A stretch of 64,000 nt of DNA from the NCBI RefSeq assembly GCF_014489635.1, contig NZ_CP060828.1:4192001-4256000 (forward strand). The letters are read 5' to 3'. Below are positions 1 through 10,615 of this stretch, piece after piece (the first letter of the stretch is position 1; the number at the start of each line of letters is the position of its first letter). The notes under the pieces were generated by a model. It searched no databases. It was not told the origin of the DNA and saw nothing but the letters and a program-made list of their open reading frames with translations. Source of the DNA: Streptomyces roseirectus. GTDB taxonomy: Bacteria; Actinomycetota; Actinomycetes; Streptomycetales; Streptomycetaceae. Both the position numbers and the translations under genes were made by a program.

Positions 1-918
<918 letters not shown>

Positions 919-1102
919 CCACACGGAGCGGTGCCGCCCCGTCCCTCCTGCCATAGTGAGTTTGATAAGACAGTTCTTCCGACGGTACCCCAGGCTGGGC
1001 GGCCACAGCCGCACTCAGGACCCGGCAGTGCCGTCTGCATGCTCCAACGGCGGGAATCCCGCTGGGGTTCCCGCTCGTGCCCGATCGCCTCGTACGAGGT
1101 TC

Positions 1103-1663
1103 TCAGCCGCCGTACACGTGGGGCGCGAGCGTACCGACGAACGGCAGGTTGCGGTACTTCTCGGCGTAGTCGAGGCCGTAGCCGACGACGAACTCGTTGG
1201 GGATGTCGAAGCCGACCCACTCGACGTCGATGGCGACCTTGGCCGCGTCGGGCTTGCGCAGCAGGGTGCACACCTTCAGCGACTCGGGCTCGCGCGAGCC
1301 GAGGTTGGACAGCAGCCACGACAGGGTCAGGCCGGAGTCGATGATGTCCTCGACGATCAGGACGTGCCGCCCCTTGATGTCGGTGTCGAGGTCCTTGAGG
1401 ATCCGCACGACGCCGGACGACTGGGTGCCCGCGCCGTACGAGGACACCGCCATCCAGTCCATCGTGACGGGGGTGGACAGCGCGCGCGCGAGGTCGGCCA
1501 TGACCATCACCGCGCCCTTGAGGACGCCGACGATGAGCAGGTCCTTGCCCGCGTACTCCGCGTCGATCTTCGCGGCCAGCTCGACGAGCTTGGCGTCGAT
1601 CTCTTCCTTGCTGATGAGCACCTGCTGGAGGTCGGCACCCATGTCTTTCGCGTCCACCCGCAT
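1103..1663 (-). CDS. hpt: hypoxanthine phosphoribosyltransferase
   Basis: Cytoplasmic purine salvage enzyme that converts hypoxanthine or guanine plus PRPP to IMP or GMP. The 186-residue product has the PRPP-binding loop [13 protein letters not shown] at 101-113 and the conserved C-terminal [19 protein letters not shown] block. The start at 1663 ([12 protein letters not shown]) matches the usual length; an in-frame ATG at 1687 would add eight residues. It sits between tilS and ftsH, a common bacterial arrangement. Confidence 0.96.
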   Translation of the reverse strand: MRVDAKDMGADLQQVLISKEEIDAKLVELAAKIDAEYAGKDLLIVGVLKGAVMVMADLARALSTPVTMDWMAVSSYGAGTQSSGVVRILKDLDTDIKGRHVLIVEDIIDSGLTLSWLLSNLGSREPESLKVCTLLRKPDAAKVAIDVEWVGFDIPNEFVVGYGLDYAEKYRNLPFVGTLAPHVYGG

Positions 1664-1739
1664 CACTTTCGGTCGGTCGTCCCGCATGTCCGGCTCGCCG
1701 GCGCGGCCGGCCCGGTGCCCCTGCTGGAGGGGCCGGGGT

Positions 1740-2750
1740 TCAGCCCTGCCGGATGACCAGTCTGCCACCCTGGCGCTGGGCGACCACTCTGCCGGGCAGG
1801 TTGATGGCCTTCTGGCCGCGCCAGCCGGTGATCAGCCGGTCGATCTCCTCGATGTGCCGGGCGAAGAGGGAACCGGCGGGGGCGCCCGCCTCGATGGCCG
1901 CGCGGCGCAGGATGCGGCGGCGTACGGCGGGCGGGAGGGCGTAGAGCTTGGCGCACTCCAGGAGGCCCGCGGCGTCCCGTACGGACGCCTCCGCCTGGCG
2001 CGCCCAGGTGTCGAGGGCGTCGGCGTCGTCCCGGGAGAGCTGGGCGGTGCGGGCGAGCGCCTCGACGACGCCCTTGCCGAGGGCCTTCTCCAGGGCGGGC
2101 AGGCCCTCGTGGCGCAGGCGCGAGCGCGTGTAGGCGGGGTCGGCGTTGTGCGGGTCGTCCCAGACGGGCAGCGACTGGACCAGGCACGCCTTGCGGGCGG
2201 TCTGCCGGTCGAGCTGGAGGAAGGGGCGCCGGTAACGGCCGTCGGCCCCCGAGACCGCGGCCATGCCCGACAGGGAGCGGATGCCGGAGCCGCGCGCGAG
2301 GCCCAGGAGGACGGTTTCGGCCTGGTCGTCGCGCGTGTGCCCGAGGAGGATCGCCGAGGCTCCGTGGCGTACCGCGGCGGCGTCCAGGGCGGCGTAGCGG
2401 GCGTCGCGTGCGGCGGCTTCGGGGCCGCCCTCGCGGCCGACCGTCACGGCCGTCGACTCGACGGGGTCCAGGCCGAGTTCGCGCAGGCGCGTGACGACGT
2501 CCCCGGCGCGTTCGGCGGAGCCGGTCTGCAGGCCGTGGTCGATGGTGACGCCGCCCGCGCGGATGCCGAGCCGGGGGGCTTCGAAGGCGAGGGCGGAGGC
2601 GAGCGCCATGGAGTCGGCGCCGCCGGAGCAGGCCACCAGCACGAGGGGTGGCGGGGAGGGGGGCGCGGGGTGTGCGTGGTCGGTGAGGATGTCGTGGAGT
2701 ACGCGGCGGACCGCCAGGCGTATCGCCGCGACCGCAGGATGGGGACCCAT
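1740..2750 (-). CDS. tilS: tRNA(Ile)-lysidine synthase
   Basis: ATP-dependent enzyme that converts C34 of the CAU-anticodon isoleucine tRNA to lysidine, so that it reads AUA. The 336-residue protein has the PP-loop SGGADS at 42-47, followed by the family blocks GVTIDHGLQ and [23 protein letters not shown]. The C-terminal domain is short, as in actinobacterial TilS. It ends 77 bases upstream of the hpt start and is probably co-transcribed with hpt and ftsH. Confidence 0.95.
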   Translation of the reverse strand: MGPHPAVAAIRLAVRRVLHDILTDHAHPAPPSPPPLVLVACSGGADSMALASALAFEAPRLGIRAGGVTIDHGLQTGSAERAGDVVTRLRELGLDPVESTAVTVGREGGPEAAARDARYAALDAAAVRHGASAILLGHTRDDQAETVLLGLARGSGIRSLSGMAAVSGADGRYRRPFLQLDRQTARKACLVQSLPVWDDPHNADPAYTRSRLRHEGLPALEKALGKGVVEALARTAQLSRDDADALDTWARQAEASVRDAAGLLECAKLYALPPAVRRRILRRAAIEAGAPAGSLFARHIEEIDRLITGWRGQKAINLPGRVVAQRQGGRLVIRQG

Positions 2751-2914
2751 GTCCGGTTCCCTTCATGAAGTTTTCGGGGGGTGTGCACCCGAGTCAGGTC
2801 ACTCAGAGTGTGTAGATGGTGACAGAACCGGGCCGTTCCCCGAGCATTGCACGCCTTCCGGTCGCTCACGGTCCCTCGGACGGGTGATTGCGGGGGCGTT
2901 TTCCTGCCGTCGGC

Positions 2915-4042
2915 TCACATGTCGGCTTTGCGGTGCACGCGCGCGACCCAGTCCGCCGGTGTGGCGATCTCGGCCTTCGTCGGGAGCGTGTTCGGGGACG
3001 TCCACACGCGGTTGAAGCCGTCCATGCCGACCTGGTCGACGACCGCGCGCACGAAGCGCTCGCCGTCCCGGTACTGCTTCAGCTTCGCGTCCAGGCCGAG
3101 CAGCCTGCGCAGCGCGATGTCCAGGCGGGAGGCGCCCTTGGCGCGCCGCTGCTGGAACTTCTCGCGGATCTCCGAGACGGTCGGCACGACCTCGGGGCCC
3201 ACGCCGTCCATGACGAAGTCCGCGTGGCCCTCCAGGAGGGACATCACGGCCGTCAGGCGGCTCAGGATCTCGCGCTGGGCGGGCGACTGGACCAGTTCCA
3301 CGAGCGAGCGCCCGCCGTCGTCCTCCTCGCCCTCCGGGCGGCCCCCCGCGAGCGACTGGGCGGCCTCCCTGATGCGCTCCAGGAACGTCGACGGGTCGAC
3401 ATCCGTCTCACCCAGGAACGACTGGATCTCGCCCTCCAGGTGGTCGCGCAGCCACGGCACGGCGGAGAACTGCGTACGGTGCGTCTCCTCGTGCAGGCAC
3501 ACCCAGAGCCTGAAGTCGTGCGGGTCGACGTCCAGTTCGCGTTCCACGTGGACGATGTTCGGGGCGACCAGCAGGAGGCGTCCGCCGCCGTTCGCGCCGG
3601 CCGGGAGGCCCCTCGTCGCGGGCGCGAAGGTCTCGTACTGGCCCAGTACGCGGGACGACAGGAACGACAGCAGCATGCCGAGTTCCACGCCGGTCACCTT
3701 GCCGCCGACCGCGCCCAGGACCGCGCCGCCGGGTGAACTCCCGCGGCGTTCCTGCATCTTGTCGAGCAGGGGCTTCAGGACCTCGCGGAATCCCGCGACG
3801 TTCGCCCGCACCCAGCCCGGCCGGTCCACCACCAGCACCGGGGTGTCGTGGACGTCCTCCGTGCCCATCCGGGTGAAGCCCCGGACGTGCCCCTCCGACG
3901 CCTTCGCGTACCGGCGGAGTTCCGCGACGACCTTCCGTGCCTCGTCACGGCTCACCTCGGGGCCGGGCCGCACGAGTCGCGTCGCGGTCGCCACGGCCAG
4001 ATTCCAGTCGACCATCCCGGAAGAAGCACCGATGCTCGTCAT
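2915..4042 (-). CDS. zinc-dependent metalloprotease (DUF2342/coenzyme F420 biosynthesis-associated type)
   Basis: A 375-residue protein of the actinobacterial 'zinc-dependent metalloprotease' family. A classic HEETH zinc motif lies at 184-188, inside LHEETHRTQF. The substrate is unknown. The start chosen gives MTSIGASSGMVDWNLAVATAT, the usual family N-terminus; an upstream in-frame start would add ten residues. It lies between dacB and tilS on the same strand, its standard neighbourhood in Streptomyces. There is no signal peptide, so it is probably cytoplasmic. Confidence 0.85.
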   Translation of the reverse strand: MTSIGASSGMVDWNLAVATATRLVRPGPEVSRDEARKVVAELRRYAKASEGHVRGFTRMGTEDVHDTPVLVVDRPGWVRANVAGFREVLKPLLDKMQERRGSSPGGAVLGAVGGKVTGVELGMLLSFLSSRVLGQYETFAPATRGLPAGANGGGRLLLVAPNIVHVERELDVDPHDFRLWVCLHEETHRTQFSAVPWLRDHLEGEIQSFLGETDVDPSTFLERIREAAQSLAGGRPEGEEDDGGRSLVELVQSPAQREILSRLTAVMSLLEGHADFVMDGVGPEVVPTVSEIREKFQQRRAKGASRLDIALRRLLGLDAKLKQYRDGERFVRAVVDQVGMDGFNRVWTSPNTLPTKAEIATPADWVARVHRKADM

Positions 4043-4129
4043 GCCGTCAACCGTACGTGAGCGCTCCGACAACGGGCAGGGCGTGGGGAGGGCGGGTGTG
4101 GGCGGGCGGAGGGGCGTGGGGCTCGTGGG

Positions 4130-5785
4130 TCAGTCGCAGCCGCAGCCCGCCAGTGCCGACGCCGCCCGGTCCAGGGCTCCCTGTGCCGCGCCCGCGTCCG
4201 TCGTGCCCGAGGCCAGGAAGGCGAACGCCAGTTGGCGGCCCTCCCGGTCGACCACGGTTCCCGCCAGGGCGTTCACGCCGGTCAGGGTGCCCGTCTTCGC
4301 GCGCACCACGCCTGCCGCCGCGTTGGTGTAGCGGGTGCTGAGGGTGCCGGTGAAGCCGGCCACGGGGAGGCCGGTGAGGGCGGGGCGGAGCTGGGGGTGG
4401 GCCGGGTCCGCGGCTTTCACCAGGAGAGACGTCAGCAGGGTGGTCGTGAGGCGGTCGGATCTGTTCAGGCCGCTTCCGTCTTTGATCGAGACGCCCGCCA
4501 TGGGGAGGCCCAGTTTCGCCAGTTGGGCGGTGATCGCCTGGCCCGCGCCGGTGAAGTCGGGGCGGGCGCCGGTGGCCAGGGCCGTGTGGCGGGCGAGGGC
4601 TTCGGCGATGTCGTTGTCGCTGTTGGTGAGCATGCGCTCGACGAGGGTGGCCAGGGGCGGCGAGCTGACGGTGGCGAGGGTCTGCGCGCGGGCGGTGGCC
4701 TTCGAGGGGCCCGGGGCCTTCGTCGTGACGCCCTCGGCCGCGAGGAAGCCCGCGAACTTCGTCGTCGCGTCGGCCGCCGGGTCGGGCACGCGCTCGACGT
4801 CGCCGCTGGTCGAGTCGTCCGTGCGGCCCTCGTCGGCGGTGAGGGGCGTCACCCGCGCGAGGTTGGGGTTCTTCCCGATCGGGTGAACGTCGGGGCCGGC
4901 GTAGAGGGTCGTGTCGTACGACAGGGTGACGTCGGTGAGGCCGCGCTTCTTGAGGGCGGCGGCGGTGGACTTCGCGAGCGTGCGCAGGCTGGCCCAGCCC
5001 TGGGCGTCGGCGCGCGCGGTGAGCGTCGGGTCGCCGCCGCCGACGAGGACCAGCTCGCGGGTGTCGGGTTCGAGGGCCGCGCGGGTGGTGAGGCGGTGGT
5101 CGGGGCCCATCGCGGAGAGCGCGGCGACGGCGGTGGCGATCTTGGTGGTGGAGGCGGGCGTGAGCGGCGTGGTGGCGCCGGAGCCGTACAGGAGGCGGCC
5201 GGTGGCGACGTCGACGACCGCGGCGGAACGCTGGGAGCCGAGGGCCGGGTCGGTCAGGAGGGGGCCGAGAACGGCCGTGAGGGCCCCTGTGACGGGCGCG
5301 GGGGCCTTGGCGGTCCCGGCGGCGCCTCCGAGGCTCGCGAGGACGGAGAGGGCGCTCGGGGCGGGTTTCGGCGCCTGGGCCGACGTCCCGGAGGAGCCGG
5401 ACGGGCCGCGGCCGTGATCTGCGCCACTGACGGCGGCGGCGTGATCGCGCTCGGCCGTACGCTGGCCGGAGGAGTCCCAGGGGCCCGCGGCGGTGGCCGC
5501 GCCCACGGCCAGCACCAGTCCGGCGCCGGCCGCGCCGGCGCTGTACTGCCAGGTGCGCCTCGGGGACACCTCGGCGGCCTTCGCGAGCTGCGGCTGCACG
5601 GCCTTCCCGAGCTTCACCAGGGGCGGCCCGAGGCGGGCGACGTGGGGGGAGACGGCCCGCACGGCCCGAGCGGCCCTCGGCCTCGCCGCTCCGACCGCCT
5701 TGGCGAGACGGGGGCGTACGGCGCCCGCGACGCGCTCCAGGCGCGGTCGGGCGGCCTGCCACGGTCTCAGCTCCGGCACGACCAC
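4130..5785 (-). CDS. dacB: D-alanyl-D-alanine carboxypeptidase/endopeptidase (PBP4, S13 family)
   Basis: Peptidoglycan-trimming penicillin-binding protein. After an Arg/Ala-rich cytoplasmic segment of about 80 residues comes one membrane segment (about 81-100), a Ser/Gly/Pro-rich linker and the catalytic domain. All three active-site motifs are present: STTK (212-215), SDN in NSDNDIAEAL, and KTG in RAKTGTLTG. The GTG at 5785 was chosen because AAGGGG lies about five bases upstream and the protein begins VVVPELRPWQA; earlier starts would run into ppa. It is divergent from ppa with about 80 bp between. Confidence 0.93.
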   Translation of the reverse strand: MVVPELRPWQAARPRLERVAGAVRPRLAKAVGAARPRAARAVRAVSPHVARLGPPLVKLGKAVQPQLAKAAEVSPRRTWQYSAGAAGAGLVLAVGAATAAGPWDSSGQRTAERDHAAAVSGADHGRGPSGSSGTSAQAPKPAPSALSVLASLGGAAGTAKAPAPVTGALTAVLGPLLTDPALGSQRSAAVVDVATGRLLYGSGATTPLTPASTTKIATAVAALSAMGPDHRLTTRAALEPDTRELVLVGGGDPTLTARADAQGWASLRTLAKSTAAALKKRGLTDVTLSYDTTLYAGPDVHPIGKNPNLARVTPLTADEGRTDDSTSGDVERVPDPAADATTKFAGFLAAEGVTTKAPGPSKATARAQTLATVSSPPLATLVERMLTNSDNDIAEALARHTALATGARPDFTGAGQAITAQLAKLGLPMAGVSIKDGSGLNRSDRLTTTLLTSLLVKAADPAHPQLRPALTGLPVAGFTGTLSTRYTNAAAGVVRAKTGTLTGVNALAGTVVDREGRQLAFAFLASGTTDAGAAQGALDRAASALAGCGCD

Positions 5786-5864
5786 CAGCCCCTTTCGCGA
5801 CCACTCATCAGCGTGAGGGACACTTAACCACCCGAAGTATGTGCTGATCATGGAGGAGCCACCG

Positions 5865-6356
5865 GTGGAGTTCGACGTCACGATCGAGATCCCGAAGGGT
5901 TCGCGCAACAAGTACGAGGTGGACCACGAGACCGGTCGGATCCGCCTGGACCGTCGACTCTTCACCTCGACCGCCTACCCGACCGACTACGGCTTCGTCG
6001 AGAACACCCTCGGCGAGGACGGCGACCCGCTGGACGCGCTCGTCATCCTGGACGAGCCGACGTTCCCGGGCTGCCTCATCAAGTGCCGCGCGATCGGCAT
6101 GTTCCGGATGACGGACGAGGCCGGCGGCGACGACAAGCTGCTGTGCGTCCCGGCGACCGACCCGCGCGTGGAGCACCTGCGTGACATCCACCACGTGTCG
6201 GAGTTCGACCGCCTGGAGATCCAGCACTTCTTCGAGGTCTACAAGGACCTGGAGCCCGGCAAGTCCGTCGAGGGCGCCGACTGGGTCGGCCGCACCGAGG
6301 CCGAGGCCGAGATCGAGCGGTCCTACAAGCGCTTCCAGGACGAGGGCGGCCACTGA
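5865..6356 (+). CDS. ppa: inorganic pyrophosphatase
   Basis: Soluble family I pyrophosphatase that hydrolyses PPi to phosphate and so drives biosynthetic reactions. The 163-residue product has the metal-binding signature [13 protein letters not shown] and the conserved [12 protein letters not shown] and [11 protein letters not shown] blocks. The GTG start at 5865 follows GGAGGAG at good spacing and gives the usual [12 protein letters not shown] start. A strong hairpin with a T-containing tail follows the stop. Confidence 0.97.
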   Translation: MEFDVTIEIPKGSRNKYEVDHETGRIRLDRRLFTSTAYPTDYGFVENTLGEDGDPLDALVILDEPTFPGCLIKCRAIGMFRMTDEAGGDDKLLCVPATDPRVEHLRDIHHVSEFDRLEIQHFFEVYKDLEPGKSVEGADWVGRTEAEAEIERSYKRFQDEGGH

Positions 6357-6372
6357 GCATCCCGTCCGTGAG

Positions 6373-6405
6373 GGGCCGCGCGCGTGCGTACGCGTGCGGC
6401 CCTTT
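6373..6405 (+). terminator. ppa terminator hairpin
   Basis: Inverted repeat of GGGCCGC with GCGGCCC (6373-6379 and 6396-6402) enclosing a GC-rich loop and followed by TTTCG, 17 bases after the ppa stop. Likely intrinsic terminator. Confidence 0.6.
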
Positions 6406-6475
6406 CGCTTGCCTGTGCGCACCGTGCGCATACTGAGGCCGATACGGAAGGTGTCGTTCCAGGGAGCGTTGCCCG

Positions 6476-8125
6476 GTGACGGAGGCGGAGAACCGCAAGG
6501 CGCGGTCGGACGAGGTGCGTTACGACCCGGAGGTGACCTCGGAGTTCGCGATCCCGGAAGGGCTCGGCGTCCTCAGGGTCAGCGAGTCGGAGACCACGTC
6601 GGAGTTCGCCGTCCCGGCGGGTCTGGACGCCCCGCAGCCGCCCGGTGAGCCGGAGGGGTCGGCGTTCAGCACCCCGAGCGTCTACAGCGCGCACGACGCG
6701 CCGCCCGCGTTCACGCCGGCCGCCGGGGTGCCCGTCGTCAGCCTGATGAAGGACGTGCCCTGGCAGGACCGGATGCGGACGATGCTGCGCATGCCGGTGG
6801 CCGAGCGGCCGGCGCCCGAAGCGCCGCCCAAGGCGTCCGACGAGGCCGGGCCCGCCGTCCCGCGCGTGCTGGACCTGACGCTGCGTATCGGGGAGCTGCT
6901 GCTGGCGGGCGGGGAGGGCTCGGAGGACGTGGAGGCCGCGATGTTCGCGGTGTGCCGGTCGTACGGTCTTGACCGGTGCGAGCCGAACGTCACGTTCACG
7001 CTCGTCTCGATCTCCTACCAGCCGTCGCTCGTCGAGGATCCGGTGACCGCGACGCGGATCGTGCGGCGCCGTGGAACGGACTACACGCGCCTCTCAGCCG
7101 TTTTCAGGCTCGTCGGGGACCTGAGTGACCCCGAGGCCCATCTGAGCCTCGAGGAGGCGTACAGGCGCCTCGCGGAGATACGCCGCAACCGGCACCCGTA
7201 CCCGACGTGGGTGCTGACGTCGGCGAGCGGGCTGCTCGCCGGGGCGGCGTCGGTGCTCGTCGGGGGCGGCGCGGTGGTGTTCGTGGCCGCCGCGCTCGGC
7301 GCCGTCCTCGGGGACCGGCTGGCGTGGCTGTGCGCGGGGCGCGGGCTGCCGGAGTTCTACCAGTTCCTCGTCGCCGCGCTGCCGCCCGCCGCGATCGGCA
7401 TCGCCCTCACGCGTGCGCACGTGGACGTCGCCGCGTCCGCCGTCATCACCGGCGGGCTGTTCGCCCTGCTGCCCGGACGGGCGCTGGTGGCCGGGGTGCA
7501 GGACGGGCTGACCGGGTTCTACATCACCGCCGCCGCGCGCCTGCTGGAGGTGCTGTACTTCTTCGTCGGCATCGTCGTCGGGGTGCTGACCGTGCTCTAC
7601 ATCGGCGTCAGCCTGGGGGCGCGGCTCAATCCGGACGCGGCGCTCGTGACCGCCGACCGGCCCTGGACGCAGATCGGGGCGGCCATGCTGCTGTCGCTGA
7701 CCTTCGCGGTCCTGCTCCAGCAGGAACGGTCCACCGTGCTCGCCGCGACGCTCAACGGGGGTGTCGCCTGGTGCGTGTACGGGGCGATGCACCACGCCGG
7801 GCAGATCTCGGCGGTCGTCGCCACGGCCGCCGCGGCGGGGCTCGTCGGGCTGTTCGGGCAGTTGCTCGCGCGCTACCGGTTCGCGTCCGCGCTGCCCTAC
7901 ACGACCGCCGCGATCGGGCCCCTGCTGCCCGGGTCCGCGACCTACTTCGGGCTGCTGTCGATCGCCCAGCACCACGTGGACCAGGGGATGGTGGGGCTGT
8001 CGAAGGCGGCGGCCCTGGCGATGGCGATCGCCATCGGCGTCAACCTCGGGTCGGAGATGTCCCGGCTGTTCCTGCGCGTGTCCGGGGAGAAACGGCCGGC
8101 GGCGAAGCGGACCCGCGGGTTCTGA
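6476..8125 (+). CDS. threonine/serine exporter family membrane protein (ThrE type)
   Basis: A 549-residue membrane protein. The first 130 or so residues are cytoplasmic and Pro/Ser-rich. Residues about 135-270 form the conserved soluble part of the ThrE/DUF1212 domain (LTLRIGELLLAGGEGSEDVEAAM, RRGTDYTRLSAVFRLVGDL), followed by about ten hydrophobic segments. The family exports threonine and serine in Corynebacterium; the substrate here is inferred. GTG start, preceded by GGGAGCG. The C-terminus is basic (KRPAAKRTRGF). Convergent with the DedA gene. Confidence 0.85.
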   Translation: MTEAENRKARSDEVRYDPEVTSEFAIPEGLGVLRVSESETTSEFAVPAGLDAPQPPGEPEGSAFSTPSVYSAHDAPPAFTPAAGVPVVSLMKDVPWQDRMRTMLRMPVAERPAPEAPPKASDEAGPAVPRVLDLTLRIGELLLAGGEGSEDVEAAMFAVCRSYGLDRCEPNVTFTLVSISYQPSLVEDPVTATRIVRRRGTDYTRLSAVFRLVGDLSDPEAHLSLEEAYRRLAEIRRNRHPYPTWVLTSASGLLAGAASVLVGGGAVVFVAAALGAVLGDRLAWLCAGRGLPEFYQFLVAALPPAAIGIALTRAHVDVAASAVITGGLFALLPGRALVAGVQDGLTGFYITAAARLLEVLYFFVGIVVGVLTVLYIGVSLGARLNPDAALVTADRPWTQIGAAMLLSLTFAVLLQQERSTVLAATLNGGVAWCVYGAMHHAGQISAVVATAAAAGLVGLFGQLLARYRFASALPYTTAAIGPLLPGSATYFGLLSIAQHHVDQGMVGLSKAAALAMAIAIGVNLGSEMSRLFLRVSGEKRPAAKRTRGF

Positions 8126-8132
8126 GCCGGGG

Positions 8133-9083
8133 TCAGCCCTGCGGGTAGCCGTTCTGGGAGTAGCCCTGCTGCTGGTGGGGCTGCTGCGGGGGGTACGGGT
8201 ACGCGTTGCCGTCGCCGTAGTGGCCGCCCTGCTGGGCGCCGTACGGCTGCTGCTGCCCGCCGCCGTAGTACTGGCCGCCGCCGTTGTCGTACGGCTGCTG
8301 GGGCTGCTGCGGGTGCTGGGGGGACTGCGGGTGCTGGGGGTGCTGGGGGGCTTCCGACTGGGGGATGCGACGCAACTGTGTCGTCGCGTCGTCCATCGGC
8401 TGCGCCTGGGGGGCGTGGAACTGGGGGTGCGCCGGGGGCTGCTGGGCGGCCTCGCGCTTCTTCTTGCCGCGCTCGCGCAGGAACTCGATGATGATCGGGA
8501 CGACCGAGACGACGACGATCAGGATCAGGATCGACTCGACGTTCGTACGGATGAACTCGATCTGGCCCAGCCAGTAGCCGGCCAGGGTGACGCCCGTGCC
8601 CCAGGCGATGCCGCCGATGATGTTGTACGACAGGAACGTGCGGTACTTCATGCGGCCGGCGCCGGCGACGATCGGGGCGAACGTCCGCACGATCGGGACG
8701 AAGCGCGCCAGGACGATCGCCTTCGGGCCGTAGCGCTCCATGAACTCGTGCGCCTTGTCCAGGTTCTCCTTCTTGAAGAGCTTGGAGTTCGGCCGGTTGA
8801 AGAGCTTCGGGCCCAGGAACTTGCCGATCATGTAACCGACTTGGTCACCGATGACCGCGGCGGCCACGATCAGCGTGCACACCAGCCACAGGGGCTCGCT
8901 GATGTACTGCCCCTGGGCCACGAACAGGCCCGCCGTGAACAGCAGGGAGTCGCCCGGGAGGAAGGCGAAGAGGCCCGACTCGGCGAAGACGATCAACAGG
9001 ATGCCCGGCAGGGCGAACGTCTCGATCAGGTAGTCCGGGCTGAGCCACTCGGGGCCGAGCGCAAGCGTGGTCACCGTATTCAC
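8133..9083 (-). CDS. DedA family membrane protein
   Basis: A 316-residue integral membrane protein. Residues about 15-215 carry the DedA/SNARE-associated signature: FAESGLFAFLPGDSLLFTAG, GDQVGYMIGKFLG and RFVPIVRTFAPIVAGAGRM, with the conserved acidic and arginine residues proposed for proton-coupled lipid handling. The last 90 or so residues are a Gln/Pro/His/Gly-rich cytoplasmic tail (PQHPQHPQSPQHPQQPQ), common in Streptomyces members. Family members are linked to undecaprenyl phosphate or phospholipid flipping; the substrate here is not shown. Confidence 0.9.
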   Translation of the reverse strand: MNTVTTLALGPEWLSPDYLIETFALPGILLIVFAESGLFAFLPGDSLLFTAGLFVAQGQYISEPLWLVCTLIVAAAVIGDQVGYMIGKFLGPKLFNRPNSKLFKKENLDKAHEFMERYGPKAIVLARFVPIVRTFAPIVAGAGRMKYRTFLSYNIIGGIAWGTGVTLAGYWLGQIEFIRTNVESILILIVVVSVVPIIIEFLRERGKKKREAAQQPPAHPQFHAPQAQPMDDATTQLRRIPQSEAPQHPQHPQSPQHPQQPQQPYDNGGGQYYGGGQQQPYGAQQGGHYGDGNAYPYPPQQPHQQQGYSQNGYPQG

Positions 9084-9221
9084 GGGGATGTGGCTCCTGC
9101 TGTGAGGTTATGAAGCTGGCGGGGGGCTGCGCGTCCAAACGTATCAACGCAGCCGGCACCGGCCAGGTTCCACGGGGGTTCCCAGGATGCACTGTGCGGG
9201 CACTGGGGCAAAGCTGTGGAC

Positions 9222-9587
9222 ATGAGTATCGAGGACTACGGCGGCGGGCAGGGGCCCCAGCCCGATGTGTTGGTCGTCACCACGAACGATGTGCCCGGGT
9301 ATCGGGTGGATCAGGTGATCGGGGAGGTGTTCGGGCTCACGGTGCGCTCCCGGCACCTCGGCAGCCAGATCGGGGCGGGGCTGAAGTCCCTGATCGGCGG
9401 CGAGCTGAAGGGGCTGACCAAGACGCTGGTCGAGACCCGGAACGAGGCGATGCAGCGGCTCATCGAGCAGGCACGCGCGCGTGGGGCGAACGCGGTGCTG
9501 GCGTTCCGGTTCGACGTGACCGAGGCGGCGGACGTGGGCACGGAGGTGTGCGCGTACGGGACGGCGGTGGTGCTGGCGCGGGAGTGA
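9222..9587 (+). CDS. YbjQ/UPF0145 family protein
   Basis: Small cytoplasmic protein of the YbjQ (heavy-metal-binding-like domain) family. It shows VLVVTTNDVPGYRVDQVIGE, a glycine-rich GSQIGAGLKSLIGGELKGLTK turn, the family block RNEAMQRLIEQARARGANAV, and a final VCAYGTAVVL strand. Function is unknown; members form pentamers. The ATG at 9222 is used; a GTG two codons earlier is equally possible, and no strong ribosome binding site decides between them. Confidence 0.85.
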   Translation: MSIEDYGGGQGPQPDVLVVTTNDVPGYRVDQVIGEVFGLTVRSRHLGSQIGAGLKSLIGGELKGLTKTLVETRNEAMQRLIEQARARGANAVLAFRFDVTEAADVGTEVCAYGTAVVLARE

Positions 9588-9600
9588 CCCGGGCCTGTCT

Positions 9601-9628
9601 GCGGGGGCGCGGGCGGCCGCGCCCCCGC
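9601..9628. terminator. bidirectional terminator hairpin
   Basis: Perfect 10-bp inverted repeat GCGGGGGCGC / GCGCCCCCGC (9601-9610 and 9619-9628) with an 8-base loop. It lies between the convergent YbjQ-like and MerR genes, as expected for a shared terminator. Confidence 0.6.
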
Positions 9629-9632
9629 CCGA

Positions 9633-10394
9633 CTACCCCGCGCGCCTGTGCGCGTTCGTCCTGATCGCCGTCCTCAGGTGGTCGGCCAGGCCCGCGTGCA
9701 TGCCGTCGTAGTACGCCTTGAAGCGGGCGTCCGAGACGTACATGTCGCCGAAGCAGGTGTGCAGTTCGTGGGGGCAGTCGAAGTACCAGGTGGTGATGTG
9801 GAGGCGGTGTTCCTCGGCCAGGGCGGCCGCCTCGTCGGTGTCGGGGGCCGTGCCCGCGGCGACGAGGGCCGTGTAGCGGGCCTCCCAGGCGTCGACCTCG
9901 GCCTTGAGGCGCTGCCAGTCGGCCTTCGTGTAGCGGGAGGTGCGGCGCATGCTCTCGGCGTAGGTGTCGGTGCCGCCCCAGCGCTGGGCGGCCTCGTCGG
10001 CGTACTGGTCGGGGTCCTTGTCACCGAAGACCTCGAAGCGTTCTTCGGGGGTGAGGTCGATGCCCATCGTGCGTGCCTCCAGGGCTTGTCGGACGGCGGC
10101 TGCCATTTTCTGGAGCCGGGCGATGCGGGTGTCGAGCAGGTCGCGCTGACGGCGCAGGTGTTCGGCCGGGTCGGTCGCGGGGTCGTCCAGGAGGGCCGCT
10201 ATCTCCTCCAGGGGGAAGCCGAGTTCCCGGTAGAAGAGGAGCTGCTGGAGCCGGTCGAGGTCGGCGTCCGTATAACGGCGGTGGCCGGTGGGGGTGCGGG
10301 CCGTCGGGGGCAGGAGGCCGATCGCGTCGTAGTGGTGGAGGGTACGGACGGTGACGCCCGCGAACGCGGCCACCTGTCCCACGGAGTAGTTCAC
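9633..10394 (-). CDS. MerR family transcriptional regulator, TipA-like
   Basis: A 253-residue regulator. Residues 1-70 form the MerR winged helix (MNYSVGQVAAFAGVTVRTLHHYDAIGLL, HRRYTDADLDRLQQLL), followed by the dimerisation coiled coil (about 75-110). The C-terminal 140 residues resemble the TipAS effector domain (ERFEVFGD, QRWGGTDTYAESMRRTSRYTKADW), which in TipA binds thiostrepton-type antibiotics. Near the end, DCPHELHTCFGDMYVSDARFKAYYD includes the cysteine region seen in this family. The ligand is unknown. No target promoter was identified with confidence. Confidence 0.9.
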   Translation of the reverse strand: MNYSVGQVAAFAGVTVRTLHHYDAIGLLPPTARTPTGHRRYTDADLDRLQQLLFYRELGFPLEEIAALLDDPATDPAEHLRRQRDLLDTRIARLQKMAAAVRQALEARTMGIDLTPEERFEVFGDKDPDQYADEAAQRWGGTDTYAESMRRTSRYTKADWQRLKAEVDAWEARYTALVAAGTAPDTDEAAALAEEHRLHITTWYFDCPHELHTCFGDMYVSDARFKAYYDGMHAGLADHLRTAIRTNAHRRAG

Positions 10395-10615
10395 GTGCGG
10401 CTCCTGTTCCTGCTCGGTCGGGTTTCACTGTGGCGCCTCACGTTGCGTCAGGTTCAAGTGGGAATTCCGGGAACCGGGCAATCTCGGCGAACGTTCACAG
10501 AGCGGGCGTTGTCGAGGATCTCGCCGAGTTGTTCTTCGAGGATCTGAGCAGGTTGGTGCCGGAGTTGCGGGGGCAGGCGGGTCCGCGGACTCGGGATCGG
10601 GGGGTTGGTGCGGGG